This document shows positions 1 through 13,390 of a DNA stretch of 64,000 nt, piece after piece. The stretch comes from Dermanyssus gallinae (taxonomy: Eukaryota; Arthropoda; Arachnida; Mesostigmata; Dermanyssidae). The DNA lies in contig QVRM01002806.1 of assembly GCA_003439945.1 (NCBI GenBank), forward strand, positions 1,573,501-1,637,500, in the 5' to 3' direction. A program made the position numbers and the translations under genes. Positions within the stretch are counted from its first letter, which is position 1; each line of letters opens with the position of its first letter. The notes beneath the pieces were generated by a model. It did no database searches, was not told the origin of the DNA, and saw nothing but the letters and a program-made list of their open reading frames with translations.

Positions 1-1021
1 AGGGACCAAGTTCCAAAGTGATGGCCTTCCCAGACAGGGGAGGGACACACTGACGGAAAGCGATATCTCCGGTACTGCTAAATTGGTGAGCACCCTAGAT
101 ATGCTAGCCGACCTGCACATGGTTTCTCGGGATCTTTGCATGCCTACACCCCCAGTGGTCACACTTCCTTTTTAACCTCGCGTGACGAGACACTGAATAC
201 CAGGATGTCCTTTAGCTGCCGGCCTCGGCTTTGTGAGGACACGTCTTACGAACTCGCCTCCATACCGTCTTTTATCACCTATTTTCGGGACGATATTTGC
301 ACTTAGAAAAGATTGCTTATTACGCCCGATCGATAATTCTTTAGTAGTTCAAAGAATTCCGAAGCGCTTTCAATAGCGTCCGAAAAGACAATTTGCCTCA
401 AGACATCAAGTAATAGGTACCCTTACTGTTTTACCAGACGAACCTGGCCAATGGCCAACTACTATATATATACACATGCTTCATAAAGCTATGTTCCCGT
501 GGTCTTCAGTAGGGTAAGCCCCTGGGTCTTTCATTTTACCCGTTGTGTACCAAGGAATTGGTGGATTCACTGCGGGCCCCTTTTAGTGCCTGGTATCTGG
601 ATGACGGCGTTCTGGGCGGAAGCTTTTGACCATACTTGACGATATCCGGAGGGGCATTGTAGGGGCGGTGTGACTAGTGGCTTGATCCTGAACTTGGCTA
701 AGTGTTAAACATATGGTAGTGGACAATGTTGTCCTGGAGTTGTTGTTGCTGCCAGATGGAATTGCAAAGGCATTACCCGACCGGAAGAACAAACTCTTGG
801 ATTTCGCCACATGCAGGCTACCCCAATTTCTCTTTAGATCATGCCACGTGATTACCTGCATAGAGATTACGACCTCTCTTCATCGTCTGAGCTCTTACAC
901 GCGTTTAATGGCCTTAGCTTAGATACTTTAGCGGATATACTAAATCTTACACTGACCGCTGTCGCAAGGGGTCAGGTAGGGCTCCCGGTCTTTTTAAATG
1001 ACCTAGCTGTGTCGGACGCGT

Positions 1022-1193
1022 CGAGCCTGGTAGTGTAGTGCATTCGCATGCGCCTCGCGGCCAGAGGAGACACATAGGTGCGCGGGTCCGATCCACCGTT
1101 GCACGTTTGTATTTATGATGTCCGTCTTACGAAGCAATGCGAAAGCAAATTGGACGTTAAATGTTGGCTGGGGGTGAGCCCGAAAAAGTTTTT
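1022..1193 (+). mobile_element. tRNA-derived SINE, copy 1 (diverged)
   Basis: The sequence opens GAGCCTGGTAGTGTAGTG (A-box-like) and continues through CGCCTCGCGGCCAGAGGAGACACATAGGTGCGCGGG to a degraded B box. A tRNA-unrelated body follows (CACGTTTGTATTTATG, GAAGCAATGCGAAAGC, TTGGCTG.GGGTGAGCCCGAAAA). It is the most diverged of four copies and no target-site duplication is evident. Confidence 0.75.
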
Positions 1194-3567
1194 CAATTGA
1201 TACCTCATATGAATTCTCATTTTTGCTTATTTCTTTGCTCTGCAGATTTCTTCTATTTGTTGCTTGTTTTCTTCTTCTTCTCTCTGATTTTCCATGTATC
1301 TCCATTCAGCTGACACCGCTTCCCGACCATGTACTTCCAACGACTTGAGTGCGGTTTTGGGCCGTCCACCAGATTGCTGCGTCTAATCGCTCATCCTATA
1401 TTCCATGTGCTTTATCCCTGGCTATAGAGATGATAGGGATCGAGAGTATGCAGAGTCCTACCCCTCTCTAGCGTATAACCTGCTCGAGCAAATCGTGCGC
1501 CTTCTGCATCGGTTCGGGTTTATCTGCAGAACCTTAATCATGACGTCAACGTTTCCTCCCATTAGATGCCTCCTCCCGTATTCCGTAGTGAGGCGTACTA
1601 TCCCCTTTTGCTGGAGCTGCGCCGCCGTGGCTGTGACCTCTGGGTGCAGTCCCGGGCGATGTGGTCCAGGACCCCGCCCTTAAAACAGGCAAGAAAGCCT
1701 GTTTTAAGGCCGTCTCTGCCGCAGCGCAGTTTGCGAATTTTTTTTTAACAGATTATTCCAACAATCCTTATTTGTTACGCGCCCTCAGGACGCGAATGGT
1801 CGGCGGCGGCGCCCTTACTGGGGTATACCACGTTCCTCACGGGCTGATCTTAGAATGCCACACGTGACAGAGGTGTTCGCCGGCAGTCTTTTTACTTTCT
1901 TTTAGGCTTGCTGTAGAATACACTTGTCGTCATAAAATCAAACCTCAAAGAGCAGTCTCCAGCTGATACTTGGCATCACGACAGTTAGTATTCTCCTTGG
2001 ATAGAGTTTCAGTCGTTCAAAAGAGTCACAGGGAATAGCTCCAAGCTATTTTACAGCAAAACATGACAACCTTTAGAGGGCAGAGCGAGTCGAGAATAAG
2101 AAAAACATGACCTTACAGAGATCTCTGACGAAGTTTTGCGTTGCACTTAGAGAAAGCAATTCAAGAGGGCTCCAATAAGCCGCATGCGTTAGGCGGCTAA
2201 AATGATGACGCAGCATTTAGGTTTTATGTAATTTAGGTGCTCCCGCCAGGTCATGAACTCATGAAGTATGCACTTATGAAGCAGGTATATTTTATGATCT
2301 CTACTAGGCTCTAATCTCCCTTCTACAAATAAATTCCTTTTGAGATGCAGCGTTAGCTGAGGAGCTTAGAATACAATAATGTTCGTCCTGCTAACATTAA
2401 CTACAAAACCAATTTAATGAATGTTTTAATTACTGTTTCCACTTGCGAAAGAAAACGAGGCAATCCCAAACAGTCACTGAAAACATCAAGCGAAAACACT
2501 TTCATTCAATAGAAGGTATTTTCTATTGATTCCACCACAGACTGTCGTGAGTGGGCGAGAGCCAACTGGGAATGATGCAAGGCAAATGGATGATACGACA
2601 GAAAGACTATAGACTTCAAATGATGCCCAAACCCTTACAGAGCAAGTTTTTCTATTAGTTAGACACTTCAGTCAACCCAACTTACGGGGCGGTGGCCGGC
2701 GGATAGTGTTTTGTCACCCATTTTTGGAAAAGCGGAGTCACAAACGAGGCCTTAAGGTGTGCGGAACAAAGATCTGAGTCGAACGAGAATGCACAATCCC
2801 CACCATTAGGTAGCGTTCAGCAGAGTCCTTATTGTACCCCGTAAATATGAGGTTTCAAATCGCGCCAAAATTCTTTAAAACACACACCAAGGTACGCCCA
2901 TATCTCTGTTGCAGGCCTCCGCCACTGCCGTCAGGACCGGGCATCCTGGAAGAAAACTAGCCTTTAAGCATGTACCACAGAGCTTAACACGTTCGCACCA
3001 TTTATTTTTGTTACCTGCACCTGACCTCACCTGACCGTCCGTCCAACTTTTCCATGCTGTCGAGGCATTTCAATCATGTACGCCTTGAGCGTATTGTTTT
3101 CTCACTGATAAAAACATGAAAAAAATGACCTTTAGTTAGAACCATAGCTAGAGCTTTAACGTAATGCTTTTGAGCATGTGGAATCATACCATTATTTAGT
3201 ACTATCTGTCCAGCTATTCTTGCCATTTTTTCTACACAACATGTGTGATAATAAATCTGACTTGACTATTCTTGCCATTTTGTATGTATCTACTCAGGTG
3301 CAGACCTTCTGCTTTTTTACCCTGTACACGCGGACTAAGTATAAACAAAGCATAACGGGCCATGTGATAAATTATTTTTCGGTGAGGTTAAGCCGGTGAA
3401 AATAATTGTGTGGAATACACGAATGAGAATCCTAGATCAGAGGAATTTAGTTAGTCTACCTGCTTTGGTCACCTTCTGTAAATAAATCGAGCCTGTGTTT
3501 AAAGACAGGTGCTATTCCGCGTATAGACCTGTGCTTCTGTGGCGGCGCAGTCTATGGGAGTTAGTAC
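1194..3567. other. No recognisable gene
   Basis: The same applies to 1-1021. Open frames are short, overlap on both strands and show no domain, splice context or repeat match that I recognise. Confidence 0.5.
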
Positions 3568-3755
3568 GCTAGTCATGGTTGCCATCTGTCGCGTCGTCAA
3601 TTTAGTGCCTGTTATTGATCGACTTTTCGTAAAGGGGTAATGCTTATTAAGAATACGTGATAAATCATGCCGTCGAGGGTCAGCGACCATGGTGCCACAA
3701 GGACAGTTGGGAAAATCCTGGGTATTTTACCATGTCCGCACATGCTGACGCTTTA
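3568..3755 (+). repeat. Unclassified dispersed repeat, copy 1
   Basis: Blocks CTAGTCATGGTTGCCATCT, CCTGTTATTGATCGACTTTTC, GATAAATCATGCCGTCGAGGGTCAGCGACCATG and CATGTCCG recur in order at 26130-26290. No coding sense or terminal repeats were recognised. Confidence 0.6.
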
Positions 3756-3928
3756 AGGCCCCTGGTTTATGTGTATTTTGATTTAGATGTCAGGTGAATA
3801 ATAATATAATAATCCATCAATAGACAGTCGGTGACAATGGCACCGTAAGTCGCAAAACTGCAATATTAAAAAAAAACGTATACATTTGAGTACGGTAAAT
3901 ACATACGATTCAACATATATAAATATAT

Positions 3929-3949
3929 GTTACAAAAGTTAGAACGGTG

Positions 3950-4003
<54 letters not shown>

Positions 4004-4064
4004 ACAAAAGTTAGAGCGGTGTTCATATATATATATATATAAACACCGCTCCAACTTTTGTTGT
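3929..4064. repeat. Three copies of a 24-base unit separated by (TA)n
   Basis: GTTACAAAAGTTAGAACGGTGTTC at 3929-3952 recurs with one change at 4001-4024 and in inverted, diverged form at 4041-4064. TA runs at 3953-4000 and 4025-4041 separate them. The units could be ends of a small TA-targeting element. Confidence 0.85.
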
Positions 4065-5259
4065 CTCAGCACCATCATACGCGGCAGACGTCTTATCACT
4101 TATCATTTTACGCTTTTCCAAAAAACCGTAAACTTCAAAGAGGCCAGGCCCGTCTTGCACGGACTTGACGTTTTGAATCGCAACAGCAGTTCAAACCAGG
4201 CTGCTACTCCGTGCTGTTTTTGACGTGACAATTTTGCAAAGGAGCGGGCATGTCATAATAAAATCGAAGTGAAGAAACTGCGTATATTTCAGCTCTTCCA
4301 TGAAAGGCTTGTTTACGCTGGCTCTTTTACGGGCTACCACTCTACGTTATTTGACCGAGCTTATGCGCACACTGCCAGACAAAAGGAAACCACGGAGTCA
4401 TATGAAACCTTGAAACCCCATTTCCTGTCACGATCACGGAGAGAGGGAATCAAATTTTAGACTAACCGTACCCACAAGCTTGCGCAAAGAACAACAGAAA
4501 TGCAACGTATGTAACGATAAAGCTTTAAGACGTAAAACTATGAAAATAAGTGTCAGCCGTGCATTTTCTTCGATGCACGGCGGTATGTGTCTACATGCAT
4601 TAGTTGATCTCCGATAATAGCATAAGTCGTAGCTTATTTGGTGCTGGTGGAAATAAAACAGTTCCCTTTGCAACGACACGTGGCCTTCAAATATGATGTT
4701 CGTGTTTAAACAGACAGTTCTGTTTGAACCCGTGCATTGATCGCGTCGTGTGAGCACGGTTCTATCGATTTTAGTAAGACCACAAGGATACTGAATGTCT
4801 TAAGGCAACATGTCGGGGAACGTTATGGTATTGGTGATTTGCGACTCCTTCCTCTCTCTGCGTTGTTGATAATTTGTATTTTTTTTAAATTTTAAATCCA
4901 AAGCGTGTGTCACGCTTGATTAAGCGTACGACAGATAGAACCTACCCACACTATGCATCCCACACAATTTAAAACGAATGCGGCTGCTCCACTAATTACA
5001 CTGTGTTATACTGAGTCATATATCACCGCTTTGTAAGCGCATATCTACTGTCTTGATTCTGCAGTACAACCGTCCATATATAATTTTATATAAACGTATG
5101 TCTTCCGTTGCAACAAGTGTAGTCGTGAGCAGCTGACTACCTTTTGGTCTATTTTTCTTCTAGCTAAACTGTAAACGTGTTATTTTTCCATTAGACTTTA
5201 ATGCTTATTAAAAGTATAAGCGATTTATTTATTCTTTGCTCGACTTAAGATGATCTTTA

Positions 5260-8100
5260 GATGACATACCTAAATACGCATGTCATCCTTTTATATCCGG
5301 GGCGCTTGGAGCGGCAACATATATATCCACATCACCTACGCATCCATATCATCAATGCCTCTCTCGAATGTCTACTAATTACCTTTCATTGGGACAACCT
5401 CTTCTCTGTAATATCGGCCTGTTTTGTTTTAGCACTTGCTTCTAAAGATAGAACTTCCGACAGTTTTATATATTCGATCTCCCAAAGCTGTACATTCTTT
5501 TACAATATGTTCATCCTGCTCATTCCCTAACCCACATGCTTGAAATTATGTACTTTTTCTCCGTATAGTTAACTCACTGTATTCTTGTATCCAACATCCC
5601 TGCCCTGGCATCTTCCAGTAGCCTATTCGTTCTTGAACTAGCCATTCTACCCCGTCCGTGGCCCGCTTTTCCTCTTCATATGCATTTGCTAAACTCAACC
5701 TGGCCCCCAGCCTAATTTGCATTTGCCCGAATATGACATTTTACCTTCGATTTGATCATTTCCTCCGATACCCTTGCTATTTGCTGACTATTGTACTCTC
5801 CGATCCCACTTCTTTTTCAGCACTAGCGCTGTCTTCAACACCTACATCCGTAAAATTCCTCTTAATTTGTGACATTTTCAATCCTAAAACTAAACTTTAT
5901 CTTACTGAAAACTTCCCTTTGCAAAAACTGTGAGATCTCTTTCTCCCTTAATAAACTCTCTGATGTAGTCCAAATCTTATTTTTCTCTTGCACTGCTTCT
6001 AACTTTCTTCCAACACCGCGCTGTATAGCAAAGCGGCATTTGCAAATGTGAGTCCTGGTACCTACATGGCCTTCCATATCATTATTGTTACTATATGTTG
6101 ATTGAACCCTTAGAGGCCCTTACACCTTGCTGCATTTCTTTCTTTAGATCCTCTGGTGCTTCCCCACATTCATCCAACATTTGCTAAACTTCGCCACTGC
6201 CCCGCCCCACTATGTAGTCAGCAAGCAGCAGCCCTGACGTCTTGATACATACACCCTTTACCCCTATCCGCCATCCTAGTCCCGTGCTAATAATCCGTCG
6301 CGCTATTCCCTCTATACAGATTAAAAAGATCATCTATGACATGATATCTTTTTCTGCCCCCTTTAACATTTGATAAACTCTCTGGATTGTTAGGTTGTTA
6401 TTTTTATTATTTGAACCTTGAAAGAAAATAAACTCTATCTTTTGCCAACCCTACGAGAGTCTGTCTGCTCTAAATATATTATTAACTTGATTCATTAAAT
6501 AACACACGTATTCGTTGCTTCATGCCTGGAAACTGTTTCCTAAAATTCCGTCAAGACCACACGCCACACATTTGGGTTAATTTCCTGTGGTTGTAATATC
6601 GGTGCTAGTCCTTATTTTTCTCTACTGCTTAGGCCAATCGTGAAAAATTGCGTTTGTAATGCGGCGTCCTTTCATTCTACTGTGCGTGTTCTATTCTGCG
6701 CTTTATGTGCAATCGCTGTTTTCTCTTGTCGGACGTAGTTCCAAAACTGTTTTGCTCACTGTCCCTTGGGAGCTGCCAAAATCCTGTTAAATTCGCTCTC
6801 GTCTGCATTTTTAATTTCATCTGGTTTTTCACATACGAGCTCCATGCTTGGCTTTTTTTTTATAATTAGCCTAATGTTCTTCTGCCTTACCCGCATCTCT
6901 TCCCATTACCTTTCTATGTTCCCTACTTCACCTTTTTTACTCCAGTATTACTTCATTTATTTGATCACTCCACCACCCTCGTTTTCTTCTTTCTCGAATG
7001 TTCTTCCCTACCCTACATCAATTTTCATAAGCGTTCTTAACTGAACTATGCATCTCGTCTACCAACTTTTCCCCACTTGCCACCAAGAGTTGTTTTATGT
7101 ATTCTATTTCTGCGTACATTTGTGTTTATCCAGATATGTCTTATGATCACTACCTATATTGCATGCCTTCTATTCATCTGTTCTTATTTTCTCTACTTAG
7201 ATGTCTATTTTACTCTTCGTACTCGTTCATTATACTGATTTTCCCCAGTTACCCTATGATCTCTTCTAAATAACGATTCACCTTCTTTTTCTGTGTTGCT
7301 TGGCGCTCTATATACTCTCATAACTGGCCATATTGTCTCCCAATGTGTATCTCTATAATCACCAGATTATTTATTTTGGCATTACCAACTTCTTCGCACA
7401 AAATAGTATCTCTAGTTATTATCCCAACTCCCCCAAACCTATTTTTTCATCTTTCGTATTCCGATGTGTACCGTACTAATTGTATTCCTTTAAAACAGAC
7501 GGCAACTTCTATCCCACACAAATGCGTTTTTGTTACTATAATTATATCGACTGACCTTATTTTAATAGTTTATATAGCTCTTCTCATTTGCTTATTTGCC
7601 TTTTCCTCCTCATATTTAACATGACACCCCGTTTGAAAGGCACATTACTCTTACGTTTTCCTGTTGCCCTGCTTCCTCTTTTGCATCTTATGTCAATCCT
7701 CATCTCCGATTCTCAATGCGACTGATTGCTAGCCGTCTGATGACCTCTAATGCACCCTTGAGCTCCTATGTGTTTTCTCTTCCCCGGAAGATATATTTCA
7801 TTGCCCCGCCCTTTTTTGTATCCGTATTGCCCTCCCGGTCTCTCTTGTCCCTGTATCTGTTGCTCCATTCTATGTGCCTGTGTCTGACATCTAGCGATTC
7901 TTCCCCCCCCCTTTTTTTAAATGCCCACCCCGCGTGCCTAAAAAGTTTTCATGCAGGGTTCGCATTGCTGGTGCGCTGTCCCGATTTTGTTGGCTTCAAG
8001 CTTGCGCCCCCCGTCATACCTTGGTTCCCCTATAACCCACTTATAATTTTTTTGAAGGAGGGTAAATGCATTTACGCACTGGCGCGACGGGCATAGCATG
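5260..8100 (-). mobile_element. RTE/L1-like non-LTR retrotransposon, degenerate, near full length
   Basis: Read on the minus strand, the pieces follow LINE ORF2 order. The endonuclease region (about 7620-7200) has VDIIIVTKTHL and FGGVGIITRD. A linker (about 7040-6780) has RKRGWWSDQINEVILE and REHRKVMGRDAGKAEEH. The reverse transcriptase region (about 6400-6050) has a degenerate LLLADYIV (YADD box) followed by QMLDECGEA. A zinc-like tail has EHIVKEC near 5500. Many stops and frameshifts interrupt it, so it is an old copy. The plus strand is T/C-rich throughout, which fits an A-rich LINE sense strand. A relative lies at 57.4-60.05 kb. Confidence 0.7.
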
Positions 8101-10399
8101 GGAGCCTACCCGCGCAGTGTGCGACTCGGCCCCGACGACTGGATCTTGTTCCGTTGAGACCCATACCCACTAAACACACCTCCCCCTTAAGCTTCACATT
8201 CTGTCAATCTGGATCTTCATTTAATAGTGCTACGAAATAACCCACCCATAATGGCACCTACCTACCCGTAGCTCTCTTCCATCCAAGGCAGGACACTTCA
8301 AGGGCTATGATCATCAGAGGCCATGGCCCCTGGAAAGTTCTGAATGTATTCCAGAGACAAGTAATCGTAATTCGCGGCTCTGACCAACTGAAAACCTCGT
8401 ATTGGCTGTCCTGCACGTACCCAGATAGTCCTGTCCTTCTTAAACATCCACTACCCATGAAAAACAACTTGGTATCCCACATTATCGAACATGTCAATAT
8501 TCTGCTTGTTTGCTGACAAAATACCCCTTGCTCCTTGGCTCCTTAGAATAGAGAATAAAATATGACCCCATCTTTATGTATTTGTAGCCGCCCGATTCAT
8601 TTGTTCTTTTCTATTCTGCCTATATTTGAATCTCCAGCGACTACCACCCGTTTTTCCACTGGTTTTATAACCATCCATAAGTCAATAGGTTAAACTAGTC
8701 GAGATCTCTGCTCTAAAGCCGAGATATTCCTACTGTAAATGATTTAACTCCACAGCAGATTATGTAAAATATACGATAGTACGATTAATATCACTACAGC
8801 CTCGTTAGGAAAATAAAATTAAAAATCGCTCAGTGCCAGCCCTGCTAGCGTGGAGAATGCATTGCATTGACTGCCATTATATTTATATATACACATATGC
8901 CATAACAATAGTTATAAACACATGTGTCACAGGGTTCATGATAAGCGTCTTTCTGGTATAGGAGGTGGTGAAAACAGTGCACAGCAAAACAGGCGATTAT
9001 GTGCCTGTCTGTTCTGCCCGTGCCCTTCTATTCAGACCTATCCATTGTATCTGTCTCATTAAAAATATGGGTCAATCTCTGCAATATTTTTTTTATATCG
9101 CCGTATGAACTCACTGTATGTAATTTTTACATAAGGCTTTATAATAGTTTTTTTTGTATATAAATGTACATATTGTTGTGAGGTTTGGCAGCCTTATCTA
9201 GAAGTTTACAGAGGAACTTCCTGCGTCGTATCACACTAAGGTTTAACATTGCCCAAAAGTCTATCGTGATAAACCCTATTCGGGAACTGCAGTCCCGATC
9301 GAATTATCGCATATACAATCGTATATGCGATATGATAGACTTATCAAATGTATCAAACTACTTTAGCATTCGTATAAACAATCTTAAAAGCAATAACACT
9401 ATCTCGTCAAAACAAATTTCGAAGGCAGATCGTGTAAATAACATGTTTACGTGGCGGATGGCGAGGGCACTGAAAACTTGAAACGCTAACGGTGCAAATG
9501 TCGACACACAAGTAAACTGACTGTTTTATATAATTAGGTAACGGTTTGTAAACCCGGTACAAAAATCAAAAGATGTAAATAATGTATATAATGTATCTTA
9601 AAAAAAACAGACTCATTTGAATTAAATTAAGAAAAGTAAATGCCGCTGTTGTGGTTGCCGCCATCGCTGCTGCTGCTGCTTCTCGATCGCTAGCATCTAT
9701 TTTTCTTCTTGTGGCTGATTCGCCTTGTTATCTCTCTTCGCCCCTTATGGCCGTAGCCACGCCTTTTCATTTCTTCGTCATTTGACTCACTTGTCGGCGT
9801 TGATTCTTTAAAAGATTGATAAAATGTTAGCAACCGTACGTTGTGTCTAGCAGAAATGAGAGTATATCAAACAGCGGTGCGGAAGGCAGCCACTATTGGA
9901 AGAGGTAGCCTTTCGCTATACGAGCAGTCATAATATCTACAAACAACTTACAAGGAAGACAAAATACGGTTTATATAACGTATCATCTTCTGCGCAGAAG
10001 TTCCACGTATTCTTCCGCGATGAGGATAAATCAATACTGTGACTATAAGAAGGACGATTTGCTAGCATTTTTTTCTATAATCAAGTACTGCCTTCTTATG
10101 CTGATAAAGCCAAGTCAGAAAGAAAAGGTGACGAAATGTTGTGCAAATAACCTTCAAATTTTCCTTCCGTGTATTGCGTAACGTGCATCACGACAAGTTT
10201 TGATGAAAAAAAAAAAACATTGGCCGCTTAGGCGATCGTTAACAGCCGTATTAAGACATTTAATTAAAGTTATTATTCAAGGGTTTTCGACTGCTACCAC
10301 AATGTACAAATCTGCAACGTGTTTGGTCCCGTTTAAAATGAGAGAACAACTGGTTAATTGTAACCAGGGCTGTTCGATTATGTGTCACGGGGTTGCCTA
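8101..10399. other. No recognisable gene
   Basis: AT-rich sequence. The 98-codon plus-strand frame at 9185-9481 is Ile/Asn/Ser/Arg-rich with no recognised motif. There are short homopolymer runs but no repeat match. Confidence 0.5.
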
Positions 10400-10640
10400 G
10401 AGCCCGTGCCCCCCGAGGATGCACAACGTCGTGCAAATCCTCTGGGTCACAGAAACCTAAGTGGGTCTTGATGAAGGAACGTTTGTGTGTATTGCAGTGG
10501 ACTTTATTGAAACTGTAAGTATCACACGTAGCGATCCAATGTAGGACCGCCGGTAATAAACCGTCTCCCCTGCAACAACTTGCACACCTCGAGACCATTG
10601 AGGGGTGTTTAAACTTCACGCAAAAAGAAAAGGTTAACGT
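10400..10640 (-). mobile_element. LINE C-terminal zinc-knuckle fragment
   Basis: The minus-strand frame contains CASC, then HWIATC, then TYSFNK and a PRG motif. This matches the CCHC knuckle and C-terminal tail that follow the RT/RNase H region of R1-, I- or Jockey-type LINEs. No RT is attached. The fragment ends just before SINE copy 2. Family assignment is approximate. Confidence 0.5.
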
Positions 10641-10717
10641 GAAGAAAACGGACGGAACATGAAAATCGCAGGAGGACACTAAAGCTCGGCTGACGGAAGG
10701 CTTGTATGAACAAAGCT

Positions 10718-10908
10718 GTCAAGCGGGTGGCGTGGTGCCTTCACCTCTCGCCTCTGCGCCTCGCGGCCGGAGGAGACACATAGATGCGCGGGTTCGAGCC
10801 CCAGCGTCGCACATTTGTATTTATGGCGGTGCGTCTATAAAGCAATGCAAAAAGCACGCGAAAAGTGGCCGTTAAATCATGGCTGATGGTCAGCCCAAAA
10901 CGTTGTAT
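10718..10908 (+). mobile_element. tRNA-derived SINE, copy 2, with target-site duplication
   Basis: It has the same A-box and B-box (GGTTCGAGCCC) head and the same body as the other copies. It is flanked by a 16-bp repeat with one mismatch: TTGTATGAACAAAGCT at 10702-10717 and TTGTATCAACAAAGCT at 10909-10924. That is direct evidence of retroposition by a LINE endonuclease. Confidence 0.85.
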
Positions 10909-11840
10909 TTGTATCAACAAAGCTAATCTGTGACAACGCTTGCTCAACTTATTCGTCCAACTTATCTCCACAGAATGATAGCCGCCATACGGCATGGAAC
11001 GTAGAGAATGTTCTTCTAATACACTGGTCAGATATGTGAGGTTGGCATATGTTTGCTCATTGAGACCAATCAGGCGCCAGCCACGGGCAAACGGAGGCAA
11101 GGTAGCGTACCACTAATGATGTCAGAGGGTAGACATCTAGGTCTCTGTCATTTTCCTTCGAGACTGGGAGATATAGAGTCTCTTCTGCACATGCGGTTAT
11201 TTCGACCGAATATAATGCAACAGCAAGGCGAGTAGCGGTGGCGAAATTCAGAACGTCAAGGGGGACCACCCCGCAGGTTCCATCCGAGCGAAACCCAAAT
11301 ATCAGAGAGCGGCAAAAACAATTTTCCCTTGTTTCCCTCGCAAACAATCGCAGCAGTACCACTGCTCGTAGTAGTATTAGCCGTCGATGTCTGCCCACCG
11401 ACGCCAAAGTTTGACCTTGAACAGCAAAAACGCGAATACCAACCTAGTCCCTGAGGAAATTAACGACGACATCGGCTACGGCTACGACGAACCAAACGAA
11501 GATGGATCTCGGCTAATAACGGTATTGCTCCGTCGTTCATTGGCTCTCTGCGAATGACAGGAGCCTCGGTTGGGTTCCGGTGTCCATCATAGCTCGCCAA
11601 ATCGCCTAGCAAACGGGGGGACAGCAAATAAGCTACGCTTCGGCGGTCCGACGTAATTATACGTTGCAGTTCGGTGTGAACGTCAAGGCATGTCGAGCGC
11701 ATGTCGAGACAATGCGACTGCTGTTCGAGCGATCCAAAGGCGCAGATAGCCATTAATTGAGCCGTCAGTTAGCCGCACGTCGATGGGTTAATAAACTGAT
11801 ATTATTAATCTCAAATTAAGACTGCTAGCAAAACTTAAAG

Positions 11841-11843
<3 letters not shown>

Positions 11844-11890
<47 letters not shown>
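11844..11890. repeat. (TA)n microsatellite at the left end of foldback A
   Basis: A continuous TA run of about 23 units directly abuts the first base of the foldback arm at 11891. A shorter TA run lies at the other end (12762-12770). Confidence 0.95.
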
Positions 11891-11892
<2 letters not shown>

Positions 11893-12760
11893 AATGATTA
11901 AAAAGACGACAGAGGCAATCGTTAAAGTAAATATGTTTTTCAATGTTACATAGTCCCTGAGAAGCCTTGCTTCGGAGTGACAGTGATATTACTAAAGTCC
12001 GTGAAACTCGTATTGTTGCCTGTCATAGGAGCACAAACTGTGCAATTGCGAGACATCTAGTCATTCTACACAGAATGCTATGCGCATCGTCATGTTTGTA
12101 AAAATTCTGCTTTTTTTGAAGAACATATAACGCCGGCCAGAAGCTGTGACATAATCGTGGCAATGAGTATCGTGCTTGCGAAGTAACTAAGAATTTTCGG
12201 CGGGCATCTCGAGATTGAGATATATTGAGTCATAGTCATCAAATCACTTGTCATAGTTGTCGAGAAACACACCACTAGGTGATTTATCTCAATTTCAGTC
12301 TCGACATGTCCGCCGAAAAATCTTAATTACTCCGTAATCACGAAACTTATTTCAAAAATGTTAAAACCAAAATTATCACTATGAAATGCGCTGTTTTTAA
12401 GCGCTGCAACGAGTCGTAGGGTTATGATTCGTAGTATGGGCGGGAAGGCTAATAAAAAAAACTCCATTTTTTTGCGAATTATTTTCTAAACAACAATGTT
12501 TCATCCTCTGTCCGGCGTTATTTGTTCTTTAGAAAAAACAGAACTCACAAACGCAACGATGTGCTTAGTTTCTGTTTAGGAGGACTGGTTGTCCCGCAAT
12601 TGCCCATTTTGTGCTCCTATGTCGGACAATAGCACCAGTGTCATGGATTTTAGTAATATCACCCTTACTTTAAAGAGTACATCTTAGATAATAGAAAATA
12701 TTTGCCTTAACGAGTTCTACAATATCCTAGATCGCTTTTTAAATCATCTCGGAGACACTG
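11891..12760. mobile_element. Foldback element, copy A (long inverted arms)
   Basis: The left arm (about 11891-12265) and right arm (about 12285-12760) are diverged reverse complements. Matching blocks include the ACATAGTCCCTGAGAAG end, TGTCATAGGAGCACAAA against TTTGTGCTCCTATGTCGG, and TTCGGCGGGCATCTCGAG against CTCGACATGTCCGCCG. TA sequence lies at both ends. The element has no coding capacity I can see. It resembles a non-autonomous foldback or long-TIR MITE using TA targets. Confidence 0.8.
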
Positions 12761-13390
12761 AATATATATACGCTCAACCTCGCTACGCAGTGTTTGAGTA
12801 TTGTTCGTGTGAAGCTGCTATGCCAGTCGTTTTGCAGACCAGAAATGTTGTGCCTCTAAAGTAGTGTAAAAACCTGTCCGTCCGGGCGTTGCAAGGATAG
12901 TAGTGTGTCGTATCTTCAGCTCATATTTGGAGGAGAATTGGTACGGCTCGCCGTTATGCTGTTTGCTCTTAGGTCCAGTAGTCCCACAGTAACAGCCGTC
13001 TCCGGAGAGTACAAAAGGAAGATTTTTCGAATTGGCAAAGCGATCGAGATAGCGATGAAAGCGACAACATCATCAGCGTAGCACCAAACAATAGTGGACA
13101 ATAGCAGCGCCTCCCAGTAGACATCAACAATCGGCGTAGCTTCGCATAAGCCGATATCTACTGAAGTCAACAATATAAGGCCGTAACAATGATAGCAAAT
13201 CATAACGAATCAGCAGAAAACAAAAGTCGACTAAGAAGCCTTCCGCAAGTTCCAACGTAGTTTTCTCTGTGTTTTTCTCAGTCATCCTAGACAACGATAT
13301 TTGCCTTATTACCGCGATAACGACCGTTGTCTTACTTGCTCTATGTGCCCTGGCTATTCCTACTGCCAGCTGTTTTCTTTGCGCCTTTAG

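Noticed and set aside
3866..4223. Frames with YIYIYIYI repeats
   Set aside because: These are (TA)n microsatellites read as protein. The same holds at 19.6, 29.7, 30.9, 38.7, 42.1 and 46.2 kb.
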